Source: a virus. Taken from it: a stretch of DNA of 37,170 nucleotides. Both the position numbers and the translations under genes were made by a program. The stretch spans positions 1-37,170 of IMG/VR virus record IMGVR_UViG_3300042197_001747; one strand, written 5' to 3'. The notes under the pieces were generated by a model, which did not search any database, was not told where the DNA came from, and saw nothing but the letters and a program-made list of their open reading frames with translations. Below are positions 21,166 to 29,300 of this stretch, piece after piece; within the stretch, counting starts at the first letter, position 1, and every line of letters starts with the position of its first letter.

Positions 21166-22188
21166 TTATTCCTTCAATAGAAATTGATTATTAATAGCCT
21201 TAAAACTAACTGTTCCAAAAATGTCCCTTATTACTATTCCTTCTCTTTCTTGAGAGGGTTTAGCAGATAAGAAGTGTTGAACATATTTGCCCTGTGCCAG
21301 TTCCAATAGATCGTCTACAGTATACCCGAAACTTTCACCTTTTTCAAGTACCGGCACAAATTTTAAACCTAATCGCTCAACAATACTCAAACTATCATCC
21401 AAACACAATTTAGTATTAGTAGGAATATCTACAACATTAAAAACATACAAATCTGCTATTGGTAAACCTAGTGGGTTTTTTTGCACACCGGGAGCAACAA
21501 CCTCTCCCTGTATAGCAATTTTTCTGCCCTCATTCCACAAGTCTCTTAATCCCTGCTCAATATTGTACCTTTCAGCTATTTGCCAAAAACTATGCTCTTT
21601 TTTGTTTTGGTAGCTAAAATTTCGCCCACAAACGTGAAAAGTCTCGTCTGAGGGGTCGATTAAAAAGGTGCTGCTCGTACCATCTAGTTTTAAACTAATG
21701 TAGTATGGTCGCCCTGTGAGAGTCTCAATGAACTTATATTCATCATCTAACTGAACCCTAACCTCATCAGTTTTACTAATAGGCCACAAGAACCTTCTTG
21801 CATCACCAACTATTGCTGCCGGAATTGGTGGCTCATATTTTTCTATTCCTAATAGTTCACTAACATCATCTCCAACGGCCAACTCTGCTAGTTTAGGAAA
21901 TACACTTATTGGTAATGCTAAACCCTGACTTAGTTGTTTGCGTAGTTTTATTGTTTTGAGTCTAAACTTTTTGAGAGAATCATTCCAACAACTTTTGCGT
22001 AGAAACTCAAACTCTGGAATCTCTGGTAGTAAGGAGTCTATCTCAAAATAAACACAAAGATCATCTGGTTGAAATTCTCCTTTATTGCTAACGCACTCCC
22101 AACCTAAAATTCCGACAGTTTCTATACTATCAGCATCCGGTATAGGTTTAACATATTTGATCTTTTGTATACTAGCTAACTTTCTCAT
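21166..22188 (-). CDS. RNA ligase of the DraRnl (Rnl5) family
   Basis: The 340-aa protein has an N-terminal OB-like domain (~1-130), then the ligase motifs. Motif I is K167-LDGTSS, followed by GRNFSY, IQGEVV (motif IIIa/IV region), EGIVIRD and SFKAINNQF (motif V). Family members seal 3'-OH/5'-PO4 nicks in RNA, or in an RNA-DNA hybrid, through an adenylated intermediate. Adenylation uses ATP. With RtcB 0.7 kb upstream in the same run, the phage has two different RNA-sealing chemistries. It overlaps the gene upstream by 17 nt. Confidence 0.9.
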   Translation of the reverse strand: MRKLASIQKIKYVKPIPDADSIETVGILGWECVSNKGEFQPDDLCVYFEIDSLLPEIPEFEFLRKSCWNDSLKKFRLKTIKLRKQLSQGLALPISVFPKLAELAVGDDVSELLGIEKYEPPIPAAIVGDARRFLWPISKTDEVRVQLDDEYKFIETLTGRPYYISLKLDGTSSTFLIDPSDETFHVCGRNFSYQNKKEHSFWQIAERYNIEQGLRDLWNEGRKIAIQGEVVAPGVQKNPLGLPIADLYVFNVVDIPTNTKLCLDDSLSIVERLGLKFVPVLEKGESFGYTVDDLLELAQGKYVQHFLSAKPSQEREGIVIRDIFGTVSFKAINNQFLLKE

Positions 22189-22411
22189 GCCACTCTTTTT
22201 CTAGTTTATTCAAAACTATAGCAACATTACAATTAGTATAAAAACAATCCATATCTGAATCGCTAATTTCAAGATATTTTTGATGCCAAACATCGTGTAA
22301 AACATTCATTATTGTTTGACCATATCTCCACCGATTAGTAGCAAGAACTTTTGGTGGTTGATTAGCCATAAACGTATCGTCTATTTTGGTTTGAAATTCT
22401 TCAAATGTCAT
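22172..22411 (-). CDS. Unknown small protein
   Basis: The 79-aa mostly helical product contains PPKVLATNRWRYGQTIMNVLHDVWHQKYLEI and ends in a charged helix. It is linked by an ATGA overlap to the STAS-like gene. Not recognised. Confidence 0.58.
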   Translation of the reverse strand: MTFEEFQTKIDDTFMANQPPKVLATNRWRYGQTIMNVLHDVWHQKYLEISDSDMDCFYTNCNVAIVLNKLEKEWHEKVS

Positions 22412-22704
22412 GTTAGTATTTCCGATGTTCCTTCTAAGATTGTTTGTCTAACACCTTTGTTCATATTACTAAGTAAAATATGATTTTTGACAAAACTTTC
22501 ACCTTTTTCTTTTACGATAACGCCTATTAGGTTTCTAGCCCAACCATTACTAATAGATCTAACTCCTTTGAAATCAATCTCAACATTAAAACCCAGATCA
22601 ATTTCTTCTAGCACACTCTTGCGTAATTCTGATGATAATTTCGTACTAGACAAGTCTGTACCATACATATCTTTAATTTCGTAATAAATTAACGGACCTT
22701 TCAC
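22408..22704 (-). CDS. STAS-like (DUF4325-type) protein
   Basis: The 98-aa protein starts at GTG with AGGAG seven bases upstream; the GTGA overlap with the membrane protein supports this start. A strand-helix pattern, VEIDFKGVRSISNGWARNLIG, resembles STAS-like DUF4325 domains, small regulators near anti-sigma systems. Its role here is unknown. Confidence 0.6.
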   Translation of the reverse strand: MKGPLIYYEIKDMYGTDLSSTKLSSELRKSVLEEIDLGFNVEIDFKGVRSISNGWARNLIGVIVKEKGESFVKNHILLSNMNKGVRQTILEGTSEILT

Positions 22705-22925
22705 AAATTATCTCCTATTGTTGAAGCAAAGAATCCGAAGCTAAATATCCAAGAGATAATAAGCAAAACAAAACAATGACCAAATACCCAATAGTTGTCG
22801 TTTCCGTAATTATATTTAAAATACATCACAAGAATATAACAAGCATAATAATAGATAAGCGTAAGAATAATCGAAACCGATGTTGCAAGTATTCCGCTAA
22901 TAAGCATTTTCAATAAAGGATTCAT
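22701..22925 (-). CDS. Two-span membrane protein
   Basis: The 74-aa product starts at an ATGA overlap with rtcB. Hydrophobic segments lie at ~6-35 and ~46-70. It sits between RtcB and the STAS-like protein in one coupled run (24286 to 22408). Function unknown. Confidence 0.62.
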   Translation of the reverse strand: MNPLLKMLISGILATSVSIILTLIYYYACYILVMYFKYNYGNDNYWVFGHCFVLLIISWIFSFGFFASTIGDNL

Positions 22926-24286
22926 TTCTTTTTTCTCCACGGCTTTTCTATATGTCCCGCCATGATACACCCATAGGGTTCTATTTCATCTACAACTGTT
23001 CCTAGATTAAAATGACTAATTTGTTGTTTGATTTTTTCGGCATTTTTGTAAGCACTAGGCAACTCACTTATGTCTATCTTACCAGAAAAAAATCTAACGT
23101 CAAGACCAGTTGTTTCCTCGTAGAATAATTCTTCCGATGTTTTGTCAACTAATCTATTTCTTTTATGTTCTGATCTACTAAAGTTGCGTCCAGCACCATG
23201 AGGAGCAAATCCAAGACCATTATTGTTTTCTAAACCTTTTACTACCAGTATAGGTTGGCTCATGTTTAAAGGAATAAGTCTAAGCCCATTGTATGAGTCT
23301 GGAACAAAACTATCATCCATAGGAGTAGCCCCCTTGGCATGATAGAATACATCATCTTTCTTAAATACAAAATTATGTTCATTCCAGAATCTTTCTGAAT
23401 ATACAGAACCCTTAACCTTATTTCTTATAGAGTCATGTAAAGATTCATGATTTACTTTTGTCCATTCTCGTACTATCTGAAGAGCCTCCCAATAATCCTG
23501 ACCCTCTTTAGTATCAAAAGGAATCCACGCATTTTTACTACTAACATTGGGGGCTATTTCTTTGCGGAAAGATTCAGCTTTGTATACTCCTTCATTGTAA
23601 AGATTGGCCCCGAATCCTCTGCTACCATGATGAGTAACTAAGTAAGTATGATTATTACTCTTGCTTATTCCAACAAACAGAAAATGATTACCATCACCCT
23701 GAGTACCAAGGTGACTATGAGCATACTTTAAACTTTTATCACTATTCAGATAATAGTTGCTTTGTATTTTCTCTTTAAGATCAAGAGGAAGTCTTATTAA
23801 TTGATCGTTTCTATCTCTTCCGCCTATTCCAAAATGAGTAGTTTCAAAAGCAACATCCATTACTTTTCTAGGATCGGTATGTCCTAAATCAGTAGCCATA
23901 ACTGAACAGCATATATCCGCACTGTGCATACGAGGATGAATAGCATTTTTAGTTGCTATTATCCCACCCACAGGAATTTCATCTTTACCTGTAGGACAAG
24001 CATCTGGCATTACCGCAGCATCTACTGCTGTGGGTATTGTGAGCAAAGAGTTCATAGCCTCATAAACAGACTTTATATTTTTCAACTCATGCTCATTGTC
24101 GGCCAGAATATTTTTGTGAAAATCTATAGGATTAGACAATGGTTCAACAACTTTAGGAAGTATTGAACTTATATGGTTATGCAATTGTTCTGTATTAAGA
24201 TCATTAGTATTAGCATACTCTATGACAGAACTAAACCATTTAGACGGTTGATATCCTAAATCAATTAATGTTTTTCCACTTATCAC
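22922..24286 (-). CDS. rtcB: RtcB-type RNA ligase
   Basis: The 454-aa protein has the RtcB metal and GTP site. MPDACPTGKDEIPVGG (93-108) is followed by SADICCS (D124, C127), GTQGDGNHF (H201), THHGSRG (H219/H220), HAKGATP (H316) and APHGAGRNFSR with the guanylated His (H363). The enzyme joins 2',3'-cyclic phosphate or 3'-P ends to 5'-OH with GTP and Mn. It can heal tRNAs cut by host anticodon nucleases. It overlaps both neighbours by 4 nt, so it is probably co-translated with the 24283-24597 protein. Confidence 0.95.
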   Translation of the reverse strand: MISGKTLIDLGYQPSKWFSSVIEYANTNDLNTEQLHNHISSILPKVVEPLSNPIDFHKNILADNEHELKNIKSVYEAMNSLLTIPTAVDAAVMPDACPTGKDEIPVGGIIATKNAIHPRMHSADICCSVMATDLGHTDPRKVMDVAFETTHFGIGGRDRNDQLIRLPLDLKEKIQSNYYLNSDKSLKYAHSHLGTQGDGNHFLFVGISKSNNHTYLVTHHGSRGFGANLYNEGVYKAESFRKEIAPNVSSKNAWIPFDTKEGQDYWEALQIVREWTKVNHESLHDSIRNKVKGSVYSERFWNEHNFVFKKDDVFYHAKGATPMDDSFVPDSYNGLRLIPLNMSQPILVVKGLENNNGLGFAPHGAGRNFSRSEHKRNRLVDKTSEELFYEETTGLDVRFFSGKIDISELPSAYKNAEKIKQQISHFNLGTVVDEIEPYGCIMAGHIEKPWRKKK

Positions 24287-24597
24287 TCTTTTATCCTTGT
24301 TAACACAAGATGAACACCATCTCTTAAAGGTTTAATTTTTCCATTATATTCATTTTGTAGTTGATTCTTGATTTCCTCCATAACATCTGTAACAGAATGA
24401 GTGTCTTTTTTCCACTCTATAGAATGTCCAACAGGAGTATCAGTATCAAGATTAGTCCAACCATAAACCCCAGTGAAAGAATCATCTGATATATCATATT
24501 TTTGTGAATCGAAAACTTCTATAGTATCATTTAGATCTATCTTTGCTTTCAAGCCATCTACGAATTCTTTTGCTAAAACTGATACTGATTCTGCCAT
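24283..24597 (-). CDS. Unknown protein coupled to RtcB
   Basis: The 104-aa product starts at ATG with AAAGGAG seven bases upstream. Its ATGA overlap with rtcB suggests fixed co-expression. A helix (ESVSVLAKEFVDGLKAKIDL) is followed by a beta part (VFDSQKYDISDDSFTGVYG). It is not archease by sequence. A role as an RtcB partner is only a guess. Confidence 0.6.
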   Translation of the reverse strand: MAESVSVLAKEFVDGLKAKIDLNDTIEVFDSQKYDISDDSFTGVYGWTNLDTDTPVGHSIEWKKDTHSVTDVMEEIKNQLQNEYNGKIKPLRDGVHLVLTRIKE

Positions 24598-24703
24598 AAT
24601 TTTTCTCCTTTGTTGTATTGAAAGCGCCCCCATTATTGAACATCGAGAGGGAAATCCCTACAATAGATGAACAGAGGCTCAGGACGCTACCCCTTGCGAT
24701 CAA
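24598..24703 (-). other. Leader region before the RtcB operon
   Basis: About 106 nt lie between the tiny membrane genes and 24597. On the minus strand CCCCTT...AAGGGG forms a hairpin containing the stop of the upstream gene. AGGGA-TT-TCCCT forms a second hairpin, followed by GGGGGCGC. No -35/-10 pair is evident. It may be a structured leader controlling RtcB. Confidence 0.35.
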
Positions 24704-24844
24704 CTAAGGGGCGGGTGTTAATTCACCACTTGTTTTTATAGGCTCTGCTTGTTTATATGCAACAAAAACCGTACTTGTAAGAACCCCCATAGCTGTTATG
24801 AGGGTTACTATCAAGCCTACGGTAAAAATAACAAAGTTATTCAT
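24704..24844 (-). CDS. 46-aa single-span membrane protein
   Basis: The frame (MNNFVIFTVGLIVTLITAMG...) has a hydrophobic segment at 4-30 and a short polar tail. It starts at an ATGA overlap with the next gene. Function unknown. Confidence 0.62.
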   Translation of the reverse strand: MNNFVIFTVGLIVTLITAMGVLTSTVFVAYKQAEPIKTSGELTPAP

Positions 24845-24999
24845 TTGAGAAGATTACCAAGGGAAAGAATTGATGGAACCCATAGACCAACAAAGATAGC
24901 TTGCTGCTTATTAAGATCAGTATCTCCTAGAAACCATAGAGTAACACTAAAAACAAAACTTGCAAATGCGGCCATAATAAAATAACTACTACTCTTCAT
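24841..24999 (-). CDS. 52-aa two-span membrane protein
   Basis: The product (MKSSSYFIMAAFASFVFSVT...) has hydrophobic segments at ~7-24 and ~34-48. GAGGA lies seven bases upstream of the ATG. It overlaps the 46-aa gene by 4 nt; the two look like a small membrane pair. Confidence 0.62.
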   Translation of the reverse strand: MKSSSYFIMAAFASFVFSVTLWFLGDTDLNKQQAIFVGLWVPSILSLGNLLK

Positions 25000-25014
25000 A
25001 AATAATCCTCTTTC

Positions 25015-25200
25015 TTAGAATTGAAACTCTTTTAGTATATCCAAAATTCGTCGTGCCAACGCAGCACCACCAACTATTCTTCCATCAGTATAATCCTCAC
25101 CATATCCAGCACTACTTTCATGTTTTTTTTGGTCTTGGATTTTTTCATTACATAATTTCATAACCTCAAGGATTAACTCTTTTGATTTTTCGTCAATCAT
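25015..25200 (-). CDS. Unknown small protein
   Basis: The 61-aa helical product has EDYTDGRIVGGAALARRILDIL at the end. It overlaps the next gene upstream by 8 nt. Not recognised. Confidence 0.58.
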   Translation of the reverse strand: MIDEKSKELILEVMKLCNEKIQDQKKHESSAGYGEDYTDGRIVGGAALARRILDILKEFQF

Positions 25201-25417
25201 TGGATTTAAGTTCTTCTCCAGTATTATAATCTATTGTAGGATAATCCCACGCCTTTTGCATTAAATTTTGTTCTTTGAGTAAACCTTCTATAGAATCTGA
25301 CCAAATAGCTGGCATATCACTAATATTAGAGATGTCTCCATTCTCATCAATAAATACATGATGAAAACCCCATTTAGTATCTTTCTGAACAATTCTATAT
25401 TGCCAACCAATATCCAT
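25193..25417 (-). CDS. WxYRV-type small protein, copy A
   Basis: The 74-aa product (MDIGWQYRIVQKDT..., FHHVFIDENGDI, PTIDYNTGEEL) resembles the following gene along its length. Such short proteins with a W-x-(Y/H)-R-(I/V) start and H-x-V-Y-x-D-x-x-G centre occur in phages and bacteria without known function. It is probably a diverged tandem duplicate. Confidence 0.65.
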   Translation of the reverse strand: MDIGWQYRIVQKDTKWGFHHVFIDENGDISNISDMPAIWSDSIEGLLKEQNLMQKAWDYPTIDYNTGEELKSND

Positions 25418-25420
25418 TAC

Positions 25421-25648
25421 TTATTCCTTGATTTCCTGTAACGTGTCGTAGTCAATTATAGGACTCTCCAAACACTTTGTCAATCGCTCGACCGTTTTTC
25501 TTAGATCGCCCACAGTTTCTTCACTAATTCTTATAGGTTCTTCAGTCAGACCATTAATCTTTCCTTTTTTATCATAGTAAACCTCGTGAATCTCATACAT
25601 ATGAGTATCAGAATAAGTTCTACGAATTACACGATGATTCCAACTCAT
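25421..25648 (-). CDS. WxYRV-type small protein, copy B
   Basis: The 75-aa product (MSWNHRVIRRTYSD..., IHEVYYDKKGKI, SPIIDYDTLQEI) matches copy A in the start, centre and end, with little exact identity. It lies three bases from copy A on the same strand. Confidence 0.65.
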   Translation of the reverse strand: MSWNHRVIRRTYSDTHMYEIHEVYYDKKGKINGLTEEPIRISEETVGDLRKTVERLTKCLESPIIDYDTLQEIKE

Positions 25649-25649
25649 T

Positions 25650-26036
25650 TTAATCTATCTCTTTTCTTATTATTTTACCAATTTTACTCTGTTTATTTTC
25701 CCACAATTTTTCAAAAGTTTCAACCATTTCGTTCATTTCTATAGTGCTAATACTTCTAGGCCCAGTATTTAGTCCATCCCACTCTTGTTTAAGACTTTGC
25801 TGAACTCTATCATAGTTTTCGTTATGAATTCGCACAATATATTCGGCGGTCTGTTGATCTAATGCCCCAGCGTCAACAATAGAATATTCATGTTTGTTAT
25901 CTGGATTTTCTGGATGACTATAATATATTGGCTCAACAGGAACTATGATTCTGCACCAACATTCTGGCCCACTAAAACATTCGATGGCTTTCCACTTGAC
26001 CAGAAAGGATAGTTCTCTTGCTTGTTCAAAGTTCAT
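25650..26036 (-). CDS. Unknown protein
   Basis: The 128-aa product has an aromatic, cysteine-containing N-terminal part (ECFSGPECWCRIIVPVEP) and a helical, acidic C-terminal half. It overlaps the gene upstream by 11 nt. Not recognised. Confidence 0.6.
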   Translation of the reverse strand: MNFEQARELSFLVKWKAIECFSGPECWCRIIVPVEPIYYSHPENPDNKHEYSIVDAGALDQQTAEYIVRIHNENYDRVQQSLKQEWDGLNTGPRSISTIEMNEMVETFEKLWENKQSKIGKIIRKEID

Positions 26037-26451
26037 GGCGATTCTCGTAAAGTTTGGGCATCCAAATTGTTAGCCACTTAGCATTATTTCTTTGGCTTCC
26101 CAAGTACATATCAATGCTCTTTCGCTCATCATAACTTAAGGCCCAATATCTGTCAATACCAAACTTTTCCCATTCTTTAGCATCATAATCGCTAACAACA
26201 TCTACAAACTGTGCGTCATTTCTGATGCGATAATTTTCATGTAGGTGTTGAAATACATCTCTCACTACATTAAACTTAGTATGACTATCAAGGTCATCCC
26301 AATAAGTTTTTATCCAATCTTGAACTGCTGCTGGTACATAAGTCATCCTCCCAAGAGAGTATCGTAATGCACAAGTAACCATGATGCCGCCATCAACATC
26401 ACAGTTGAATCGCGGTTTTTTAGCAGCACTAGTGGTTTTTCTTTTTCTCAT
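26026..26451 (-). CDS. Unknown protein (VTCALRYSLGR type)
   Basis: The 141-aa product has a basic start and then IMVTCALRYSLGRMTYVP, a motif familiar from uncharacterised phage and bacterial proteins. The rest is helical with many Trp and Asp residues. An in-frame TTG two codons earlier is less likely. Function unknown. Confidence 0.62.
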   Translation of the reverse strand: MRKRKTTSAAKKPRFNCDVDGGIMVTCALRYSLGRMTYVPAAVQDWIKTYWDDLDSHTKFNVVRDVFQHLHENYRIRNDAQFVDVVSDYDAKEWEKFGIDRYWALSYDERKSIDMYLGSQRNNAKWLTIWMPKLYENRHEL

Positions 26452-26453
26452 AA

Positions 26454-26708
26454 TCAAAACTCGTCCTGTAATACTTCTCTAAAATCTGCCATGTGTCTCA
26501 TAGTTTCTATATGACCATCATCAAGATCAACCAACAAACAATGACCGGGAGCAGCATGAATTTCTGTTAAAAATACAAAAAACTTTTTCCTGTCTGAACC
26601 GTAACCCAAAGACCCATAATATTTAATCTTATCTTTTTCTGGAAATTGTTTCCAAAATTCTGGATTAAAATTTTTTGGTTCAAATACAACTACTGATCCA
26701 GTTTTCAT
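26454..26708 (-). CDS. Unknown small protein
   Basis: The 84-aa product (MKTGSVVVFEPKNFN..., HCLLVDLDDGHIETM) is beta-rich and small. It shares one base with the stop of 26708-26989. Not recognised. Confidence 0.6.
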   Translation of the reverse strand: MKTGSVVVFEPKNFNPEFWKQFPEKDKIKYYGSLGYGSDRKKFFVFLTEIHAAPGHCLLVDLDDGHIETMRHMADFREVLQDEF

Positions 26709-26989
26709 TACATTAATCCTAGTTCTTGATCTAAATCACTTAGTTTTTGTAACGCTTCTAATCTTTTCTTTTGACTTTTATATTTTGATTCTCTTTTATT
26801 TAGTACATTTAATATATCAACAATATCTAGTAGATGATGTCCACAAAAACTTTTTTCATTAGGAATAAATTTCCATTCATTAGATTCTTTAATAAAAATA
26901 CCATCAGTACTAGAATAATACCCACTTGAAGTTTGAACTATATGAGGCCCGTTGCATTTCCACGGAGTTACGCAATTGGGACAATCCAT
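26708..26989 (-). CDS. Small CxxC protein with helical tail
   Basis: The 93-aa product begins with cysteines in CPNC and WKCNGPH, and FCGHHLLDI lies later. These could bind one metal. The C-terminal half is a long basic coiled-coil-like helix. Not recognised. Confidence 0.6.
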   Translation of the reverse strand: MDCPNCVTPWKCNGPHIVQTSSGYYSSTDGIFIKESNEWKFIPNEKSFCGHHLLDIVDILNVLNKRESKYKSQKKRLEALQKLSDLDQELGLM

Positions 26990-26991
26990 AA

Positions 26992-27195
26992 TTAAATTAT
27001 TTCTCTTTCTGATGGTGTTCCTATTGTATCTAACAACAGAAAATATAATTGTTCGGCTTCTTTGTGATTAAGATTAAATTCTGTGGTTTTATTTTTATTA
27101 GTAATCGTTATATTCCAGATATCTTTATGATTATATGATGCAATAAATGTGGACTTATTGCCGAAATCGAATATTTTGTATGTATCATCACTCAT
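26992..27195 (-). CDS. Small protein with terminal ExxxL helix
   Basis: The 67-aa product has beta strands (STFIASYNHKDIWNITI), then LNHKEAEQLYFLLLDTIG. The C-terminal motif is like those of 28526, 32179, 32397, 32578 and 36196. It overlaps the HExxH gene by 4 nt. Confidence 0.58.
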   Translation of the reverse strand: MSDDTYKIFDFGNKSTFIASYNHKDIWNITITNKNKTTEFNLNHKEAEQLYFLLLDTIGTPSEREII

Positions 27196-27791
27196 TTGTA
27201 TTTATTATAGAGGCGTGTTACCTTGCTTTTTATACCAGAATCTATAATAGATGATATAAAATTTTGATCATCATCTAGTATATATGCTTGTAGTTCATCA
27301 TATACTACTTCTTTATGATAACCTTTATTTAGCAGTTTACTTATTGCTTGTTTAACGGACAAATTTTTTGATTTTTGAAAGATTTTGTCAATATGTGTCT
27401 TATACTCTGTGCTATAATAGTATAAAGCATGGTGTAATTCGTGTTTCGTTACTTCGTCACTATTTGAACCTATAATATAGAAATTGTTGGTTCTATATCT
27501 AAACAGATCGATAACTGCTTGTTCATATTTGGTAAGAGGATCAAATAGTCCTTGCCTAAATGGATCTAACACATAACTAGGAAAATTAAATCCTACCCAA
27601 TCTTTAGCATAAGTATCTGCTCCATATTGTTGGCTATACCACTGTTTTAAAACTCCTATAGTAAAAATTTGATGTCTAAATTTAGGGTTTTCATAATACT
27701 CTTGAAATCTCATTAAAGAATAAACAAGTTCTTTTTGAGAATCTGATTGTATCAATATACTATTATAGGGTTTTTTAATTACAGTTAGCAT
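27192..27791 (-). CDS. HExxH zinc metallopeptidase-like protein
   Basis: The 199-aa protein has EVTKHELHHALYYY with H117, E118 and H121, then YDELQAY in the last third, where Glu could be the third ligand. No signal peptide is seen. A TTG twelve codons earlier is possible, but no good SD exists for either start. A promoter (27901-27928) and a 100-nt structured leader lie upstream. Substrate unknown. Confidence 0.7.
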   Translation of the reverse strand: MLTVIKKPYNSILIQSDSQKELVYSLMRFQEYYENPKFRHQIFTIGVLKQWYSQQYGADTYAKDWVGFNFPSYVLDPFRQGLFDPLTKYEQAVIDLFRYRTNNFYIIGSNSDEVTKHELHHALYYYSTEYKTHIDKIFQKSKNLSVKQAISKLLNKGYHKEVVYDELQAYILDDDQNFISSIIDSGIKSKVTRLYNKYK

Positions 27792-27894
27792 ATTATAAAA
27801 TAAAGCAAGATTTTCAGTCTTACACAAAACCGTGCTAAAAGTCTACGGAAGTTGATTGTGAGAATACCCGCGATCTCTACCTTGCGGCATCAAC
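27792..27894 (-). other. Structured 5' leader of the HExxH gene
   Basis: About 100 nt follow the promoter. On the minus strand GTTGAT/ATCAAC encloses CCGC/GCGG around AAGGTAGAGATC. It is longer than other leaders in the window and has no clear SD near the start. It may be a control RNA; no known riboswitch is recognised. Confidence 0.35.
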
Positions 27895-27900
27895 AATACC

Positions 27901-27928
27901 ATTATACCAGACTATCCTATGGTGTCAA
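27901..27928 (-). promoter_or_regulatory. Sigma70-like promoter (GGATA, TGG)
   Basis: TTGACA (27923-27928), a 16-bp spacer with GGATA ending TGG, and TATAAT (27901-27906). It overlaps the last codons of the phosphoesterase gene on the right. Confidence 0.82.
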
Positions 27929-28517
27929 TCTCTAGTTCATTTAGACATTTAAACTGTGTTCCATTAATAGTCATAGACCAACTTTTATGCCAATGTCCAA
28001 AATACCAATATTTAGGCTGATGTATATTGAATAGTTCCTGTAATGCCCAACCAGTATTTTGCTGAAATATCCTACCATTTGGAGGTATAAGATAATGGGC
28101 AACACTTTCTGGACAATCATGAGTTAATACAATATCTGGTTTAACTTGACGATAAAGTTCTCTAGCCTTCATAAAGCTTTCAATTTTTACCTGCTCTTGT
28201 TCCCACCAGTCTATTCCTATAGTACGGTATATCTGATCGATACTCCATGCTCCACGATAATAGAAAAAATCTATGCTATTAAAGTTCACCATATATCCAT
28301 AGTCACCAAGATAGTTAGGAACATCCGTAACCTTATCATAGTTGTCGTGATTACCTCCTATAAATACATGATGTTTAGGATCGACGTTTTTTAATGTTTC
28401 ATAATTGAAACCAAAGTCACCTAATTGTACAGTAAATGGATGTCTGTCTTTTTCTCTAATGATTCTATGGTAGCGTTCATACTTACCATGAACATCACCT
28501 ATAAGTGTTATACTCAT
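27912..28517 (-). CDS. Metallophosphoesterase
   Basis: The 201-aa protein has the calcineurin-like motifs GDVHGKY (D8, H10), LGDFGF, GGNHDNY, LTHDCPES and FGHWHKS. It is a compact enzyme similar to small phosphoesterases in phages. It may hydrolyse phosphodiesters or nucleotides; substrate unknown. It is the third such enzyme in the window and, unlike 19199-19772, has an unbroken frame. Confidence 0.88.
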   Translation of the reverse strand: MSITLIGDVHGKYERYHRIIREKDRHPFTVQLGDFGFNYETLKNVDPKHHVFIGGNHDNYDKVTDVPNYLGDYGYMVNFNSIDFFYYRGAWSIDQIYRTIGIDWWEQEQVKIESFMKARELYRQVKPDIVLTHDCPESVAHYLIPPNGRIFQQNTGWALQELFNIHQPKYWYFGHWHKSWSMTINGTQFKCLNELEIDTIG

Positions 28518-28525
28518 TGCGTTAC

Positions 28526-28768
28526 CTAATTCTCGTCTTTCTCAGTAAAACAGTCATTATAGTCTTTAACGTCTGGTTTGTCAAATAAACAATCGGCTAA
28601 ACTCTCACTTAATCTTAACAATTCTTTAGAGTCTAAACGAGCGTCTACTAAGCCATCATAACCAAAAACTCTACATAAGTATGGTTTTTTAGATATATTA
28701 GGATTGTAATGAATATCTATAATAAGTTCTTGACATACTTCTATTGTTTTTTTAAAGTATTCACTCAT
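28526..28768 (-). CDS. Small protein with terminal KELLRLSE helix
   Basis: The 80-aa product has a beta part (ELIIDIHYNPNISKKPYLCRVF) then LDSKELLRLSESLADCL, and an acidic tail. The end helix is like that of the small paralogue set noted at 32179-32763. The ATGA overlap couples it to 28765-29016. Confidence 0.58.
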   Translation of the reverse strand: MSEYFKKTIEVCQELIIDIHYNPNISKKPYLCRVFGYDGLVDARLDSKELLRLSESLADCLFDKPDVKDYNDCFTEKDEN

Positions 28769-29016
28769 TTATAGCCCAAAACCTCTGAACTATAATCTAA
28801 AATCTTGTCTCCATTTTCTAATTCTACCAAACAATTAAAATTAGATAGCAGTTTGATTTCTATATCTTCTGCTGTTATTTTATAATCTTTAAATTTAGCT
28901 GGATCTTTCTTGTTATGAACTCTAAAAAAATGATTTTTTTTAAATGGGTCATATAAAAGATAACCTTTTACTCCTTTGGCTCCTTTTTCTTTGGTTCTTT
29001 TTTGTTTTCTATTCAT
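28765..29016 (-). CDS. Unknown basic protein
   Basis: The 83-aa product begins with a run of lysines and arginines (MNRKQKRTKEKGAKGVKG) and has a strand-rich second half. It could bind nucleic acid. It overlaps both neighbours by 4 nt. Confidence 0.6.
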   Translation of the reverse strand: MNRKQKRTKEKGAKGVKGYLLYDPFKKNHFFRVHNKKDPAKFKDYKITAEDIEIKLLSNFNCLVELENGDKILDYSSEVLGYK

Positions 29017-29300
29017 AGTATATCATAACCTTCGCCCTTTAACGGGTCTTTGGCATGAGGATAATTAAAACAGCCCAAAAATCTTTTTCTCTTTTTTGTC
29101 ATCCATTCTATAGTTTCATCGAAACAATTCTCACACAAATGAATATCATACTTCTTGCCGTCTTTACCGGACGAATATCCCCAAATAGCCTCAAGAGTTG
29201 CATATTCTGAGCCTAATTGTTCGGTGGTACAATTTTCTACGCAGACATCACAATAAATTTTATCTTCAACTTTTCTTTTGACAGTTTTATATGTTCTCAT
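29013..29300 (-). CDS. Small zinc-ribbon protein
   Basis: The 95-aa product has CDVC (17-20) with a nearby Cys and CENC at ~57-60, spaced as one zinc site, between basic stretches. It could bind nucleic acid. Family not recognised. Confidence 0.62.
   Translation of the reverse strand: MRTYKTVKRKVEDKIYCDVCVENCTTEQLGSEYATLEAIWGYSSGKDGKKYDIHLCENCFDETIEWMTKKRKRFLGCFNYPHAKDPLKGEGYDIL

Noticed and set aside
24605-24735. tRNA-like string (GTTCAAT with GC-rich ends)
   Set aside because: No acceptor or T-stem pairing could be built; only local hairpins fit.
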